A stretch of 64,000 nucleotides of DNA, taken from NCBI RefSeq assembly GCF_002224225.1, contig NZ_NJGG01000002.1, positions 186,001-250,000 of the forward strand, in the 5' to 3' direction. Each line of letters opens with the position of its first letter. Positions within the stretch are counted from its first letter, which is position 1. Under the pieces are notes generated by a model that saw only the letters and a list, made by a program, of their open reading frames with translations, did no database searches and was not told the origin of the DNA. Positions 54,775 through 64,000 of the stretch are shown here, piece after piece. The DNA comes from Polynucleobacter cosmopolitanus (lineage in GTDB: Bacteria; Pseudomonadota; Gammaproteobacteria; Burkholderiales; Burkholderiaceae). The translations under genes were made by a program, and so were the position numbers.

Positions 54775-56703
54775 CTACTTCCTTCTCGCCTCTGTGACTC
54801 CTTTGACCTCTAAAAGAGCGCTCACAGCGGTTTGTAAACCATGGGTTGATGGCACTTCCACCGTGAACTGCATACTGGCAATGCCTTTGCGAGACTGTGT
54901 TTTGACGCCTGTGACGTTGATTTTTAGGCGTGAGAACACTTCCGAGATGTCTCGCAATAAGCCCTGGCGATCTACGGCCATCAAAGCCAAGTCGACTGGG
55001 AACAATGACTTACCTTCAGGTTGATTACCCCACTCAGTGACCACGACTCTTTCTGGTGCTCTAGCTAGGAGTTGTTTGAAGGTGCTGCAGTCCTGTCGAT
55101 GAATTGACACGCCACGACCTCGGGTCACAAACCCACTGATGGGGTCTGGTGGCACTGGGCGGCAGCAACGCGATAGTTGCGTGAGCAAAGAATCAACGCC
55201 CACCACCAAGACATCGCTTTGACCAGATTTGACTTTGCTCTTGCGCAAAATGATGTCAGGCAACTCTGGCTTAACCACTTCAGCAACAATTTCATCTTTA
55301 TCAGTTTTGTCACCATCTTGTTCAGCTTGCTGTGCCGTGAACCAAGCACGCACTTTTGATTTGGCACGATTGGTGGCGAGGTAGCCCCGCTCAGCATTGA
55401 GCCAATCCAAAGAAGGACCGCCTTGTTTGACAGAAATGATCTCAACGGTTTGACCATTTTTTAATTGCGTGTCCAAGGGCACCATCGCACCATCAACCCG
55501 CGACCCTCTGCAACGGTGACCTAAGTCCGTGTGAACGGAGTAAGCAAAATCAATCGGAGTAGCACCTTGCTGTAAAGGCACGACCTGACCCAAAGGTGTC
55601 AGCACATAAATTTGATCATCGAGCTCTTGCCCTTTGAGTTGATCCCAAGCATCTTCTTTCCAGGCAATCAATTGTCTGGCCCAAGCAATGCGGCGGTCGT
55701 ACTCTTCCTTGGCACTTACGGTGCCGGCATAACCTTGCTTGCCCGCTTCTTTATAACGCCAATGCGCGGCCACACCGTACTCGGCTTGTTTGTGCATTTC
55801 GTGGGTTCTGACCTGCACTTCAAATGAAATGTTGTCGGCATCCATCACCACGGTGTGCAGTGACTGATAACCGTTGGGTTTTGGTCTGGCGATGTAGTCG
55901 TCGAATTCTTTTGGAATGGGTTGCCAGATGTGATGCACGATGCCCAAGGCAGCATAGCAATCTTTTACATCATCGACCATGATGCGAAATGCTCGCACAT
56001 CGTAAAGCTGAGCAAAGTCGATGGACTTGCCCTGCATTTTTTTCCAAATGCTGTAAATGTGTTTTGGTCGACCCTGCACTTCACCTTTGATGCCCGCTTG
56101 ATTTAATTCTGCTTGCAAGCGATTCATGACATCGGCAATGAATGCTTCACGTTCAACACGCTTGGAATCCAACAAACTTGCGATCTGTTTGTAGGTGTCC
56201 GGAGCCAAGCATCGAAATGCTAAATCTTCCATCTCCCACTTCAATTGCCAAATACCCAAACGATTGGCTAAAGCTGCATCAACATCCAAGATGTCTTGCG
56301 CCCAAGATGTTGGTGTTTCAATTCTTTGTGAGGTGACCCAGCGCAAAGTTTGAACGACTGATGCCAAATGCAATAGCACCACGCGCAAGTCATGCGCAAA
56401 TGCCAAAAGCATTTTTCTTAAAACTTCTACTTGAGCTTGCGCACTTTGACCAAGTTGACTGGATGACTGTCGGGCAATTTTTAATTGCGCTGCTTTCAGC
56501 GCGCGATAACCCATGATCAATTGAGCAACTTCTTGCCCCAATTGTTTTTCTAAAGATTCTTTAGAGAGTGTTGAGTCAAGATGCTCAGCAGCCAAGCAGC
56601 TGGCTTCATCTAACTTTAAGAAGAGCAGGATCTCCTTCACGCCCATGGCATGGGCATGAAGGTCTTCACCAAACAATAAATCGGTCTTAACTATAGAACT
56701 CAC
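54775..56703 (-). CDS. relA: (p)ppGpp synthetase RelA
   Basis: A 642-residue RelA/SpoT homologue. The HD-like N-terminal part lacks the HD dyad, so hydrolase activity is unlikely. The synthetase has RPKHIYSIWKKMQGK, EFDDYIARPKPNGYQSLHTV and RTHEMHKQAEYGVAAHW; the EFDD motif marks RelA and not SpoT. TGS (LTPLGQVVPLQQGATPIDFAYSVHTDLG), a zinc/CC domain (LSRCCRPVPPDPISGFVTRGRG) and ACT follow. It begins with a GTG two codons after a stop, overlapping the upstream hydrolase by 17 bases, and is shorter at the N-terminus than E. coli RelA. Confidence 0.9.
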   Translation of the reverse strand: MSSIVKTDLLFGEDLHAHAMGVKEILLFLKLDEASCLAAEHLDSTLSKESLEKQLGQEVAQLIMGYRALKAAQLKIARQSSSQLGQSAQAQVEVLRKMLLAFAHDLRVVLLHLASVVQTLRWVTSQRIETPTSWAQDILDVDAALANRLGIWQLKWEMEDLAFRCLAPDTYKQIASLLDSKRVEREAFIADVMNRLQAELNQAGIKGEVQGRPKHIYSIWKKMQGKSIDFAQLYDVRAFRIMVDDVKDCYAALGIVHHIWQPIPKEFDDYIARPKPNGYQSLHTVVMDADNISFEVQVRTHEMHKQAEYGVAAHWRYKEAGKQGYAGTVSAKEEYDRRIAWARQLIAWKEDAWDQLKGQELDDQIYVLTPLGQVVPLQQGATPIDFAYSVHTDLGHRCRGSRVDGAMVPLDTQLKNGQTVEIISVKQGGPSLDWLNAERGYLATNRAKSKVRAWFTAQQAEQDGDKTDKDEIVAEVVKPELPDIILRKSKVKSGQSDVLVVGVDSLLTQLSRCCRPVPPDPISGFVTRGRGVSIHRQDCSTFKQLLARAPERVVVTEWGNQPEGKSLFPVDLALMAVDRQGLLRDISEVFSRLKINVTGVKTQSRKGIASMQFTVEVPSTHGLQTAVSALLEVKGVTEARRK

Positions 56704-57733
56704 GTGCTAAGGATACCTGTTCTGGCGTGATGAATGCCGGAGCATGCCCCACCCCAAGAATTTCCGTACTTTTTGCTTTGGGGTTACGACGACACATCTC
56801 ATTCACTGTGAGCCCTGAAATCAAATCAGATTCAGCACCACGCACAATCAGCATCTCAGCATTGATCGCATCATAGGCTTTCCAGGTCATCATTTCACCC
56901 ATCATGGAAGTCATCTTATTAACTGCTGAAAATGGTTTGACGATGTCCGGGTCGTAATGCACGATCCATTGGTCACCATCTTTTTTCAAATGAGGGCCGT
57001 TGTAGTCTTTCCACTGTTCTGGTGTGAAAGTTCCAAAAGGTTCACAAATACGATTGAGATAAATCAAGCCTTCTTTTTTGCTGTTAAAGCGCAAAGGCTT
57101 GCCAACATAATCACCCAAACGTTTGAGCGCGGTTGGTTCAATTCTTGGACCAACATCATTGAGAATCATTTTTTTAATCGGTGAGTTTTTCTGACTCGCC
57201 ATGAAGATGCCAATCAAACCACCCATCGATGTGCCAAACCAATCAACTTCATGCAAACCTAACTGTGCAAGAAGCGCATTCATGTCAGTCACATATTGTG
57301 GAATGCCATACAGCATCGGATTTTCTAACCAATCAGAATCACCTCGACCCACGATGTCTGGGCAAATCACTCTGTAACGGTCGCGCATGGCTTTGGCCAA
57401 AACTGTGAAGTCACTGCCGCGGCGAGTTAAGCCGTGTACACAGATTAAGACTCGTGGATTATTGGGATCCCCCCACTCGTGATACGCCATCTTATGAAAG
57501 CCTGATGGGCTGGCGCATTGCACATAGTTCGTTCTACATTCTGGATCGGGAAGATCAGGAACATCCTCAACTGGGATGGGGTAATCAATGACGGGTGTTG
57601 TTACTTCATTCTTTACTTCGTTCTTTACTTCACTAGCTGGCGCTTGCGACGCGCCCACAGAGCTTGTGAGTTCTATCTCGTAAGAGCTCTGTGGTTTCTT
57701 TCCGAAGAGTCGTTGAAGTAAGCGCTTGAGCAT
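56687..57733 (-). CDS. Alpha/beta hydrolase
   Basis: From ATG 57733, on the bdhA stop (TAATG), the product is 348 aa. After a short basic start and a low-complexity segment (SEVKNEVKNEVTTPV) the hydrolase core has ICVHGLTRRGSDF, CPDIVGRGDSDWL, the nucleophile elbow GTSMGG and, late, VGHAPAF with the catalytic histidine. Neither a signal peptide nor a PHB-depolymerase lipase box is obvious. Location between 3-hydroxybutyrate dehydrogenase and relA suggests, but does not prove, an ester or thioester substrate in the same pathway. Confidence 0.85.
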   Translation of the reverse strand: MLKRLLQRLFGKKPQSSYEIELTSSVGASQAPASEVKNEVKNEVTTPVIDYPIPVEDVPDLPDPECRTNYVQCASPSGFHKMAYHEWGDPNNPRVLICVHGLTRRGSDFTVLAKAMRDRYRVICPDIVGRGDSDWLENPMLYGIPQYVTDMNALLAQLGLHEVDWFGTSMGGLIGIFMASQKNSPIKKMILNDVGPRIEPTALKRLGDYVGKPLRFNSKKEGLIYLNRICEPFGTFTPEQWKDYNGPHLKKDGDQWIVHYDPDIVKPFSAVNKMTSMMGEMMTWKAYDAINAEMLIVRGAESDLISGLTVNEMCRRNPKAKSTEILGVGHAPAFITPEQVSLAREFYS

Positions 57734-58509
57734 TACTGGGCTACCCAGCCTCCATCCATGTTCCAAGCAACACCACGTATTTGAGTGGCGGCTGGACTAC
57801 AGAAGAACACTGCCAAAGCTGCTAATTGATCAGGAGTTACAAATTCGCCAGACGGTTGCTTTTCAGAAAGCAAACGCTTCTTGGCTTCTTCATTATTCAC
57901 TTTGTCTTTTTCTGCGCGAGCATCCACCTGTTTTTGGACCAAGGGTGTCAATACCCAACCTGGGCAAATTGCATTACAAGTCACACCCGTTTGCGCTGTT
58001 TCTAAAGCTGTCACTTTTGTTAAACCAACGATGCCGTGTTTAGCAGCCACATACGCTGACTTCTGCGCAGAGGCTACCAAGCCATGCACTGATGCCAAGT
58101 TGATGATGCGACCCCAATTGCGTTGCTTCATGCCAGGCAAAGCCATTCGCGTGGTGTGAAACGCTGAAGACAAGTTGATAGCAATGATGGCGTCCCAACG
58201 ATCAACTGGGAAGTCTTCCACATTGGCCACGTGCTGAATACCAGCGTTATTGACCAAAATATCAACAGCACCAAAACGCTTTTCAGCAGCTTGCATCATC
58301 GCTTCGATTTCTGCAGGCTTGCTCATATCAGCACCGTGGTAATCCACTTCAACACCAAAAGCTTTGACTTCAGCCATCGCTGCGTCTTTTTCTCCAAAGC
58401 CGTTCATCATGATGTTGGCACCCTGCTCCGCCAATGCTTTAGCAATGCCCAAACCAATGCCACTGGTTGAGCCAGTGACTAATGCTGTTTTACCTTTCAA
58501 CATACTCAT
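57733..58509 (-). CDS. bdhA: 3-hydroxybutyrate dehydrogenase
   Basis: A 258-residue SDR from ATG 58509 with GGAG nine bases upstream. Cofactor motif GSTSGIG, NNAGIQHV and the catalytic YVAAK are present. The block LASVHGLVASAQKSAYVAAKHG and the C-terminal AAFFCS-like VFFCSPAATQIRGVAWNMDGGW are typical of bacterial BdhA. It oxidises 3-hydroxybutyrate to acetoacetate. Together with scoAB in the same run it would form a route from stored or external hydroxybutyrate to acetoacetyl-CoA. Confidence 0.92.
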   Translation of the reverse strand: MSMLKGKTALVTGSTSGIGLGIAKALAEQGANIMMNGFGEKDAAMAEVKAFGVEVDYHGADMSKPAEIEAMMQAAEKRFGAVDILVNNAGIQHVANVEDFPVDRWDAIIAINLSSAFHTTRMALPGMKQRNWGRIINLASVHGLVASAQKSAYVAAKHGIVGLTKVTALETAQTGVTCNAICPGWVLTPLVQKQVDARAEKDKVNNEEAKKRLLSEKQPSGEFVTPDQLAALAVFFCSPAATQIRGVAWNMDGGWVAQ

Positions 58510-58586
58510 ATTCAATCACTCCGAAATATTTAAAGACTTACTTATTAACTCACTTAATGTATTACTTGCTAAGTTCGCTTGCCAAC

Positions 58587-59519
58587 TTAACTAGGCATTT
58601 CAGGTTGCAAGGTGACATGATCAATCTCATGCTTCTCTAGCAACATTTTGTTGATCTTTTCCATGGTGATCGGCCAGTCTTGCAAATCACGCACTTCCAC
58701 ATGACCAATCAAGGCAGGATGTCCAGGAGACATCTCCCACACATGCAAATCATGCACCGCCAAAACCCCTTCAACTGCTTTTAAATCTTTACCGACTTGA
58801 ACGTAGTCAATGTGATGAGGCACACCTTCCATCAAGAAGTGATATGACTCTTTTAGTACATTGATAGTTGAACGAATCAATAAGACACAGACAAACAATG
58901 ACAAGATTGGGTCAATCTGCATCCAGCCTGTGAAATGAATCACCACGCCGGCGATCAATGCTGCCAATGAACCCAAAAGATCACCCATCACATGAACTAA
59001 AGCGGCTTTGGTGTTAACACTTTTCTTATCTTTAGACAAAATCCAAGCAACGATCAAATTGATCACCAAACCAATCACAGCCACCACCATCACGGCCTGA
59101 CCTTGCACTTGATGCGGATCATTGAAGCGTGAGATCGCTTCAAGAGCAATCCAAATGATCAAGGCCATCATCGCCAAGCAATTAACAAAAGCTGCCAAAG
59201 ACTCTGCTCGACCAAAGCCAAATGAATTTTTGATGGAAGGTGGTCGCTTGGCAATAATTTGCGCCAACAAAGCCAAAGCCAAAGCTGAAGCATCGGTGAC
59301 CATGTGACCAGCATCAGAGATCAAGGCCAATGAGTTGGCCCAAAAACCTGCAAAGGCTTCAATGCCGGCAAAAAGAAACGTTAGCAGCAACGCTGCTAAC
59401 AGAATGCCGGCTTGATGAGATTCACGGTAATGAAGATGCTGAGCATCACCTCTCTTATGCGCATGCAAATGAGCGGCTTGCTGAGTGGCTTTTTGAGCTG
59501 CTTGCTTAGCATCTTTCAT
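58587..59519 (-). CDS. Cation diffusion facilitator (CzcD/ZitB type)
   Basis: A 310-residue metal exporter from ATG 59519. The N-terminus is rich in histidine (HLHAHKRGDAQHLHYRESH), a likely metal-binding region. Six helices follow; site residues appear as HMVTDASALAL and ALVHVMGDLLGS (the H-x3-D pairs). The C-terminal cytoplasmic domain has HDLHVWEMSPGHP. It should export Zn2+ or Co2+. The scoB stop is two bases upstream, so it is read with the CoA-transferase genes. Confidence 0.92.
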   Translation of the reverse strand: MKDAKQAAQKATQQAAHLHAHKRGDAQHLHYRESHQAGILLAALLLTFLFAGIEAFAGFWANSLALISDAGHMVTDASALALALLAQIIAKRPPSIKNSFGFGRAESLAAFVNCLAMMALIIWIALEAISRFNDPHQVQGQAVMVVAVIGLVINLIVAWILSKDKKSVNTKAALVHVMGDLLGSLAALIAGVVIHFTGWMQIDPILSLFVCVLLIRSTINVLKESYHFLMEGVPHHIDYVQVGKDLKAVEGVLAVHDLHVWEMSPGHPALIGHVEVRDLQDWPITMEKINKMLLEKHEIDHVTLQPEMPS

Positions 59520-59521
59520 AT

Positions 59522-60172
59522 TTAAACGGCGCTGGTATCTAAGGGACAACCAGTTTTAGCAATCACTTCTTCTTTGCTCACACCAGGTGCAAGCTCAAGT
59601 AGTTTCATGCCTTGAGGTGTGACATCCAACACAGCTAAATCAGTGATGATGCGATTGACCACACCCACACCTGTTAACGGCAAGGTGCAGCTTGGCAAAA
59701 TCTTGATGTCCTCTGTGCCGTCTTTTTTCTTGGCAACGTGTTCCATCAACACCACCACATGCTTCACACCGGCTACCAAGTCCATCGCACCGCCCATGCC
59801 TTTGACCATCTTGCCTGGAATCATCCAGTTGGCCAAGTCACCTTTTTCGCTGACTTGCATTGCGCCCAAAATGGCAATATTGATTTTGCCGCCACGAATC
59901 ATGCCAAATGAATCGGCTGAAGAAAAAATCGCAGAGCCAGGCAATGTGGTAATGGTTTGCTTACCTGCATTGATCAAATCTGCATCAACTTGATCATCTG
60001 TAGGGAATGGGCCAATGCCCAACAAACCATTTTCTGATTGAAGCCAAACTTCAATGTCTTTTGGTACGTGGTTCGCTACCAAGGTTGGCAAGCCAATACC
60101 CAAGTTAACGTAGTAACCATCTTTTAATTCTTTGGCTGCACGTGCAGCCATTTCATCACGATTCCATGCCAT
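59522..60172 (-). CDS. scoB: Succinyl-CoA:3-ketoacid CoA-transferase subunit B
   Basis: A 216-residue subunit of a class I CoA-transferase. The catalytic glutamate is in [13 protein letters not shown], and the glycine-rich [11 protein letters not shown] and [12 protein letters not shown] stretches are standard. It transfers CoA from succinyl-CoA to acetoacetate. It follows scoA at 11 bases. Confidence 0.94.
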   Translation of the reverse strand: MAWNRDEMAARAAKELKDGYYVNLGIGLPTLVANHVPKDIEVWLQSENGLLGIGPFPTDDQVDADLINAGKQTITTLPGSAIFSSADSFGMIRGGKINIAILGAMQVSEKGDLANWMIPGKMVKGMGGAMDLVAGVKHVVVLMEHVAKKKDGTEDIKILPSCTLPLTGVGVVNRIITDLAVLDVTPQGMKLLELAPGVSKEEVIAKTGCPLDTSAV

Positions 60173-60183
60173 GATCTTGCTCC

Positions 60184-60882
60184 TTAAGCCTTGCTAACAG
60201 TGCGCTGTTCAATGCGCTTTTCTGGATTTTTGTTTAACACGATGCGATGCACATAAATACTTGGTGTATGAACATCAGCAGGCTCAAATGCGCCGTTCTC
60301 AACGATCTCTTCGACTTCAACCACCGTGATCTTGCCAGCCATTGCGCACATTGGATTGAAATTGCGCGCCGTGTGGCGGTAGATCAAGTTGCCAGCTTTG
60401 TCAGCTTTCCAAGCTTTGACCAAAGCTATGTCTGCCACTAAAGAACGCTCCATCACATATTTTTCATCATCGAATTCGCGGATCTCTTTACCATCGGCCA
60501 CGATCGTGCCAACACCAGTCTTAGTAAAGAAAGCAGGAATGCCACAACCACCTGCGCGAAGTTTTTCTGCCAAGGTACCTTGTGGTGTGAACTCAAGTTC
60601 TAACTCACCAGCCAAGTATTGGCGTTCGAATTCTTTGTTCTCACCCACATAAGATGAAATCATTTTTTTAATTTGGCGAGTTTCTAGTAGCTGACCCAAA
60701 CCAAAGCCATCCACACCAGCGTTATTAGAGATGGCTGTCAAATTGGTTGCCCCTGTATCGCGCAACGCAGCGATCAATGCCTCAGGAATGCCACACAAAC
60801 CAAAACCACCCACTGCAAAAGTTTGGCCATTTTTGACAATATCTGCCAAAGCCTCTTTTGCAGAACCGTAAACCTTATTCAT
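60184..60882 (-). CDS. scoA: Succinyl-CoA:3-ketoacid CoA-transferase subunit A
   Basis: A 232-residue subunit with [52 protein letters not shown] and RTARNFNP-like [15 protein letters not shown]. It pairs with ScoB. GGGAG precedes the ATG. First gene of scoA-scoB-CDF-bdhA-hydrolase-relA on the minus strand, divergent from etfQO. Confidence 0.94.
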   Translation of the reverse strand: MNKVYGSAKEALADIVKNGQTFAVGGFGLCGIPEALIAALRDTGATNLTAISNNAGVDGFGLGQLLETRQIKKMISSYVGENKEFERQYLAGELELEFTPQGTLAEKLRAGGCGIPAFFTKTGVGTIVADGKEIREFDDEKYVMERSLVADIALVKAWKADKAGNLIYRHTARNFNPMCAMAGKITVVEVEEIVENGAFEPADVHTPSIYVHRIVLNKNPEKRIEQRTVSKA

Positions 60883-61183
60883 GAAAAACTCCCATTTGAT
60901 TCAAAGATAGCTGGTTTTAGTCTCTAAAACCCATTGTTTTACTCACTATTCATCAAGCAAACAATATGCCAAACCTCTATTTATATACCATTCTATTGAC
61001 GTTACCTTGACAGAATTGCCCCAAGAGCAGGCCAAACGCTCTAAACCCTTGTAATACATGAGCCAAAGGGATGGCCTGAGGGCTGTTTTGCACTTTGTTA
61101 AAGCATGAATTGAGAATCAACTTAAAATCTCGATAATTAAATTAGTAATTTGGTGAGTCAGTTGAACTCATGATGGAGATTGC
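60883..61183. other. Divergent intergenic region between scoA and ETF-QO gene
   Basis: About 300 bases, AT-rich, expected to hold promoters for both directions. A TATAAA-like hexamer near 60980 faces scoA but without a good -35. Nothing else recognisable. Confidence 0.5.
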
Positions 61184-62857
61184 ATGAATACCAGTCCTGA
61201 ACTACTTGAACAATTTGGCCCTCGTGAATCCATGGACTATGACGTAGTCATCGTTGGTGGTGGCCCCGCTGGTTTATCGGCCGCCATTCGCTTAAAGCAG
61301 TTGAGCGCCGAAAAAGGCCAAGAGATCTCTGTCTGTGTTTTAGAAAAAGGTTCTGAAGTCGGGGCACACATCTTGTCAGGCGCCGTGATGGATCCGATTG
61401 GTATCAATGAGTTGATTCCTGATTGGAAAAAACAAGGTGCGCCATTGAATACTGCAGTCACTGAAGATCGTTTCATGTTCCTCACTGAGAGCAAGTCATA
61501 CACCACTCCTCAATGGATGCTACCTAATTGTTTTAAAAATCACGGCAACTATGTGGTGAGCTTATCGAACTTCACTCGTTGGTTGGGCACTCAAGCTGAA
61601 AACCTTGGGGTAGAAATTTTCCCGGGCTTTCCAGCAGCAGAAATTTTGTACGGTGACGCAGGTCAAGTGGTTGGCGTGACCACGGGTAATTTAGGCGTTG
61701 GTCGTGATGGCCAAGCCACTGAGAATTTCCAGCTTGGTATGGAGTTGCGCGCCAAGTACACATTGTTTGCTGAAGGTGCGCGTGGTCACTTAGGCAAACA
61801 ATTGATCAAGAGCTATCAATTAGATGCCGGTAAAGACCCTCAAAGTTATGGCCTTGGCATCAAAGAATTATGGGAAATCGATCCAGCCCTTCATCAAGAA
61901 GGCTTGATGATCCACACCGCTGGATGGCCACTCAGTTCTGATACTTATGGCGGTTCGTTTTTGTATCACCTAGAAAATAATCAAGTAGCCGTTGGTTTTG
62001 TGGTGGGCTTGTCTTATAGCAATCCTTACCTCAGTCCTTTTGAAGAGTTTCAGCGTTATAAAACTCACCCAAGCGTGCGCAAGTTCTTTGAAGGCGGCAA
62101 ACGCATTGGTTATGGCGCACGTGCGATCACGGCTGGTGGCTTGAACAGCTTACCAAAGACAGTGTTCCCAGGCGGAGCATTGATTGGTTGCGATGCAGGC
62201 TTTCTGAATGCGTCTCGTATCAAAGGCAGTCATGCAGCGATCAAGACCGGCATGATGGCCGCCGAAGCTGCGTTTGAAGCCATTGCACACAATCGCTCTG
62301 GTGATGAGTTGAGTGCTTACCCAGAAGCTTTTAAGAAGAGCTGGTTGTATCAAGAATTGAATAAGGCTCGCAACTTCAAACCATGGATGGGCAAAGGTTT
62401 GTATGTGGGTACTTTGATGGTGGGCATTGAACAAAAGTTATTCGGTGGCAATGTGCCCTGGACAGTGCACACACAGTATGCTGATCACGAGTATTTAAAA
62501 CCGGCTGATCAATGTCAAAAAATTGACTATCCAAAACCTGATGGAAAAATTACTTTTGATAAATTGTCTTCAGTATTTATTTCCAACACGAATCATGAAG
62601 AAAATCAGCCAGCGCATTTAACGCTGCTTAATTCAATGGTGCCAGTCATCACCAACTTACCGGTGTTTGATGGTCCAGAGCAACGCTACTGCCCTGCTGG
62701 TGTTTATGAGTACGTGGATGGTGAACAAGGTCAGCAATTACAAATCAATGCGCAGAACTGCGTGCATTGCAAAACCTGTGACATCAAAGACCCAACGCAA
62801 AACATTGTTTGGTTAAATCCTGAAGGTTCTGGCGGCCCGAATTACTCTGGGATGTAA
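61184..62857 (+). CDS. Electron transfer flavoprotein-ubiquinone oxidoreductase
   Basis: A 557-residue inner-membrane-associated enzyme. FAD domain with VVIVGGGPAGLSAAIRLKQL, a ubiquinone-binding/monotopic helix region, and near the C-terminus a 4Fe-4S site with CPAGVYEYV, NCVHCKTCDIKDP. It passes electrons from reduced ETF (fatty-acid and amino-acid oxidation) to ubiquinone. GGAG precedes the ATG. No etfAB in the window. Length is normal for bacterial ETF-QO. Confidence 0.95.
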   Translation: MNTSPELLEQFGPRESMDYDVVIVGGGPAGLSAAIRLKQLSAEKGQEISVCVLEKGSEVGAHILSGAVMDPIGINELIPDWKKQGAPLNTAVTEDRFMFLTESKSYTTPQWMLPNCFKNHGNYVVSLSNFTRWLGTQAENLGVEIFPGFPAAEILYGDAGQVVGVTTGNLGVGRDGQATENFQLGMELRAKYTLFAEGARGHLGKQLIKSYQLDAGKDPQSYGLGIKELWEIDPALHQEGLMIHTAGWPLSSDTYGGSFLYHLENNQVAVGFVVGLSYSNPYLSPFEEFQRYKTHPSVRKFFEGGKRIGYGARAITAGGLNSLPKTVFPGGALIGCDAGFLNASRIKGSHAAIKTGMMAAEAAFEAIAHNRSGDELSAYPEAFKKSWLYQELNKARNFKPWMGKGLYVGTLMVGIEQKLFGGNVPWTVHTQYADHEYLKPADQCQKIDYPKPDGKITFDKLSSVFISNTNHEENQPAHLTLLNSMVPVITNLPVFDGPEQRYCPAGVYEYVDGEQGQQLQINAQNCVHCKTCDIKDPTQNIVWLNPEGSGGPNYSGM

Positions 62858-62907
62858 CATTTTTCATGTAGGGTTATGGTGACAATTTAAATGAGGTCAT
62901 CACGATC

Positions 62908-63849
62908 ATGAAAGCACGCTCACACCTACTACTCTTTTCTTTTTTATGGCTTGCTTTAAGCAATCCAATTAACGCCAAAGACTTTTCATTCACAGCCATT
63001 GGCGATCAACCCTATGGCAGCCACGAACCTTTTTGGCAGTTAATTAAAAAGATTAACGATCAAAAAGATAACCAATTCACCATTCATGTTGGCGATATTA
63101 AGAATGGGGGCAGTGAATGCTCTGATCAAACATTTTTTGAAATTAAAGAGATGTTCGACAGTTTCCACAAGCCACTTATTTATACGCCTGGCGATAATGA
63201 GTGGACTGATTGCCACAGAAGCTCTAATGGATCGTATGAGCCAACTGAGAGATTGAAGAAAATTAGGCAGACTTTTTTTAAAAATTCTAATAGCCTAGGC
63301 GCATCCCCCATCAAACTTCAAGTTCAATCAGAGTTATCCAGTAAAAATACTTTATATGTAGAAAATCAGCGCTGGCTTCACCACAAAATTTTATTTGTAA
63401 CCATTCATCAGGTGGGTTCAAACAATAATTTAGACAAGAAAATTTCTGGTGCAATTGCAGAATATGAGGCACGCAACAAAGCCAACCTAGAATGGCTTGA
63501 AGATAGCTTCAAGCAAGCCAAAAGAGAGCAATCTCCAGCCATCGTGATTGCCATGCAAGCTGACACATTTCACCCAAAAACGCCAAAAATTTCTGGTTTT
63601 AGTGATTTCATTTCAAAAATCTCTGCACTGGCCACAGAATTTAAAAAACCAGTTTTACTGATTCAAGGAGACTCACATGAATATGTTCTCGATCAACCAT
63701 TGAAAGACTTAAATACTCAACCAGTCAATAATGTTCTTCGTTTAATTGTTCCTGGTGCCAGCCTAACTGAAGCCGTTGAGATAGGTATTCACAGTGAGAA
63801 GAAGAATGTGATGGAGTTTTTTACATTCAAAAAATATTCAATCGACTAA
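62908..63849 (+). CDS. Secreted metallophosphoesterase-like protein
   Basis: A 313-residue protein with a signal peptide (about 1-23, ending NAK). Calcineurin-like motifs appear in modified form: FTAIGDQPYG, HVGDIKNGGSEC, YTPGDNEWTDCHR and LIQGDSHEY, the last in place of the usual GH(x)H. Three cysteines early on may form a disulfide. Likely periplasmic or secreted phosphatase; substrate unknown. It overlaps the end of the converging MFS gene by four bases. Confidence 0.78.
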   Translation: MKARSHLLLFSFLWLALSNPINAKDFSFTAIGDQPYGSHEPFWQLIKKINDQKDNQFTIHVGDIKNGGSECSDQTFFEIKEMFDSFHKPLIYTPGDNEWTDCHRSSNGSYEPTERLKKIRQTFFKNSNSLGASPIKLQVQSELSSKNTLYVENQRWLHHKILFVTIHQVGSNNNLDKKISGAIAEYEARNKANLEWLEDSFKQAKREQSPAIVIAMQADTFHPKTPKISGFSDFISKISALATEFKKPVLLIQGDSHEYVLDQPLKDLNTQPVNNVLRLIVPGASLTEAVEIGIHSEKKNVMEFFTFKKYSID

Positions 63850-64000
63850 GCATTCTTACAATTCACACGACTCATGCACAAGTATCCGAATAAACTGCTG
63901 AGTGCTGCCAAACCAAAGACGTGGTGAGGGGCAAGGTATTCCCAAACCCAACCAGCAAACAAACCACCCACTGTGCCACCAATGCCATACGAGACGGTGG
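63846..64000 (-). CDS. MFS transporter, C-terminal part, cut by window edge
   Basis: Translating the minus strand from the edge gives an open frame of 50 residues ending in TAG at 63846-63848. It contains SYGIGGTVGGLFAGWVWEY, then HHVFGLAALSSLFGYLCMSR, the last two helices of a major facilitator of the LacY/HcaT-like type. The N-terminal majority lies beyond the window, so substrate and full length cannot be judged. Confidence 0.7.
   Translation of the reverse strand, partial: TVSYGIGGTVGGLFAGWVWEYLAPHHVFGLAALSSLFGYLCMSRVNCKNA

Overview
The window reads as chromosomal DNA of a moderately low-GC betaproteobacterium of the order Burkholderiales. The reasons are the AccA/TilS/LysC/tRNA-Ser order, thrS-infC-rpmI-rplT-pheS-pheT-ihfA-merR followed by tRNA-Pro, an odhA-odhB-lpd operon followed by zapE, a short H-NS-type protein ending in the WTGRGKAPKW motif, and the DapA/BamC pairing. 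A GC content that looks like the mid-forties percent, together with this order, suggests Polynucleobacter or a close freshwater relative. That is inference from memory of gene order, not a database result.

Layout. 0-5 kb: end of a YchJ-family gene, a small orphan, two convergent potassium-channel genes, an SDR, a pterin dehydratase and a DUF2878/DUF3833/chalcone-isomerase-like envelope cluster. 5-12.5 kb: Fur and a complete heme-uptake block (TonB, HmuV, HmuU, HmuT, HmuS and an outer-membrane receptor with a Fur box). 12.5-15.7 kb: a beta-barrel protein, a TerC-family gene under a manganese (yybP-ykoY) riboswitch, a zinc-ribbon protein, a SodC lipoprotein framed by two copies of a 32-nt terminator sequence, and tRNA-Ser(GCU). 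15.7-22.4 kb: lysC, a HigB2/HigA2-type toxin-antitoxin module, tilS, accA, an AlkA-type glycosylase and cysS. 22.6-31.9 kb: TPR protein, ppiB, lpxH, suhB, trmJ-cysE-mutS, slyD, a RoxA/YcfD-type ribosomal oxygenase and a tiny Ala/Pro-rich lipoprotein. 31.9-38.5 kb: bamC, dapA, a methyltransferase, trpS, a PHP-domain nuclease, a set of tiny unknown membrane proteins and zapE. 38.6-45.7 kb: the 2-oxoglutarate dehydrogenase operon, an excisionase-type DNA-binding protein and an H-NS-type gene. 45.9-56.7 kb: a secreted hydrolase, tRNA-Pro(GGG), merR-ihfA-pheT-pheS-rplT-rpmI-infC-thrS, tRNA-Val(GAC) and relA. 56.7-64 kb: hydrolase, 3-hydroxybutyrate dehydrogenase, CDF metal exporter and succinyl-CoA:3-ketoacid transferase subunits in one run, then ETF-ubiquinone oxidoreductase, a secreted metallophosphoesterase-like protein and the end of an MFS gene.

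Most of the window is conserved housekeeping. The points that stand out are a two- or three-gene operon of tiny membrane proteins (36.7-37.2 kb) with a perfect A-AAA-AAA slippery site placed so that a -1 shift would fuse two related units; a toxin-antitoxin promoter with a perfect 19-bp palindrome next to the toxin start and no Shine-Dalgarno; an AUA start codon for infC; the Mn riboswitch before terC; and the sodC cassette between direct repeats abutting a tRNA. No CRISPR array, insertion sequence or prophage was seen.
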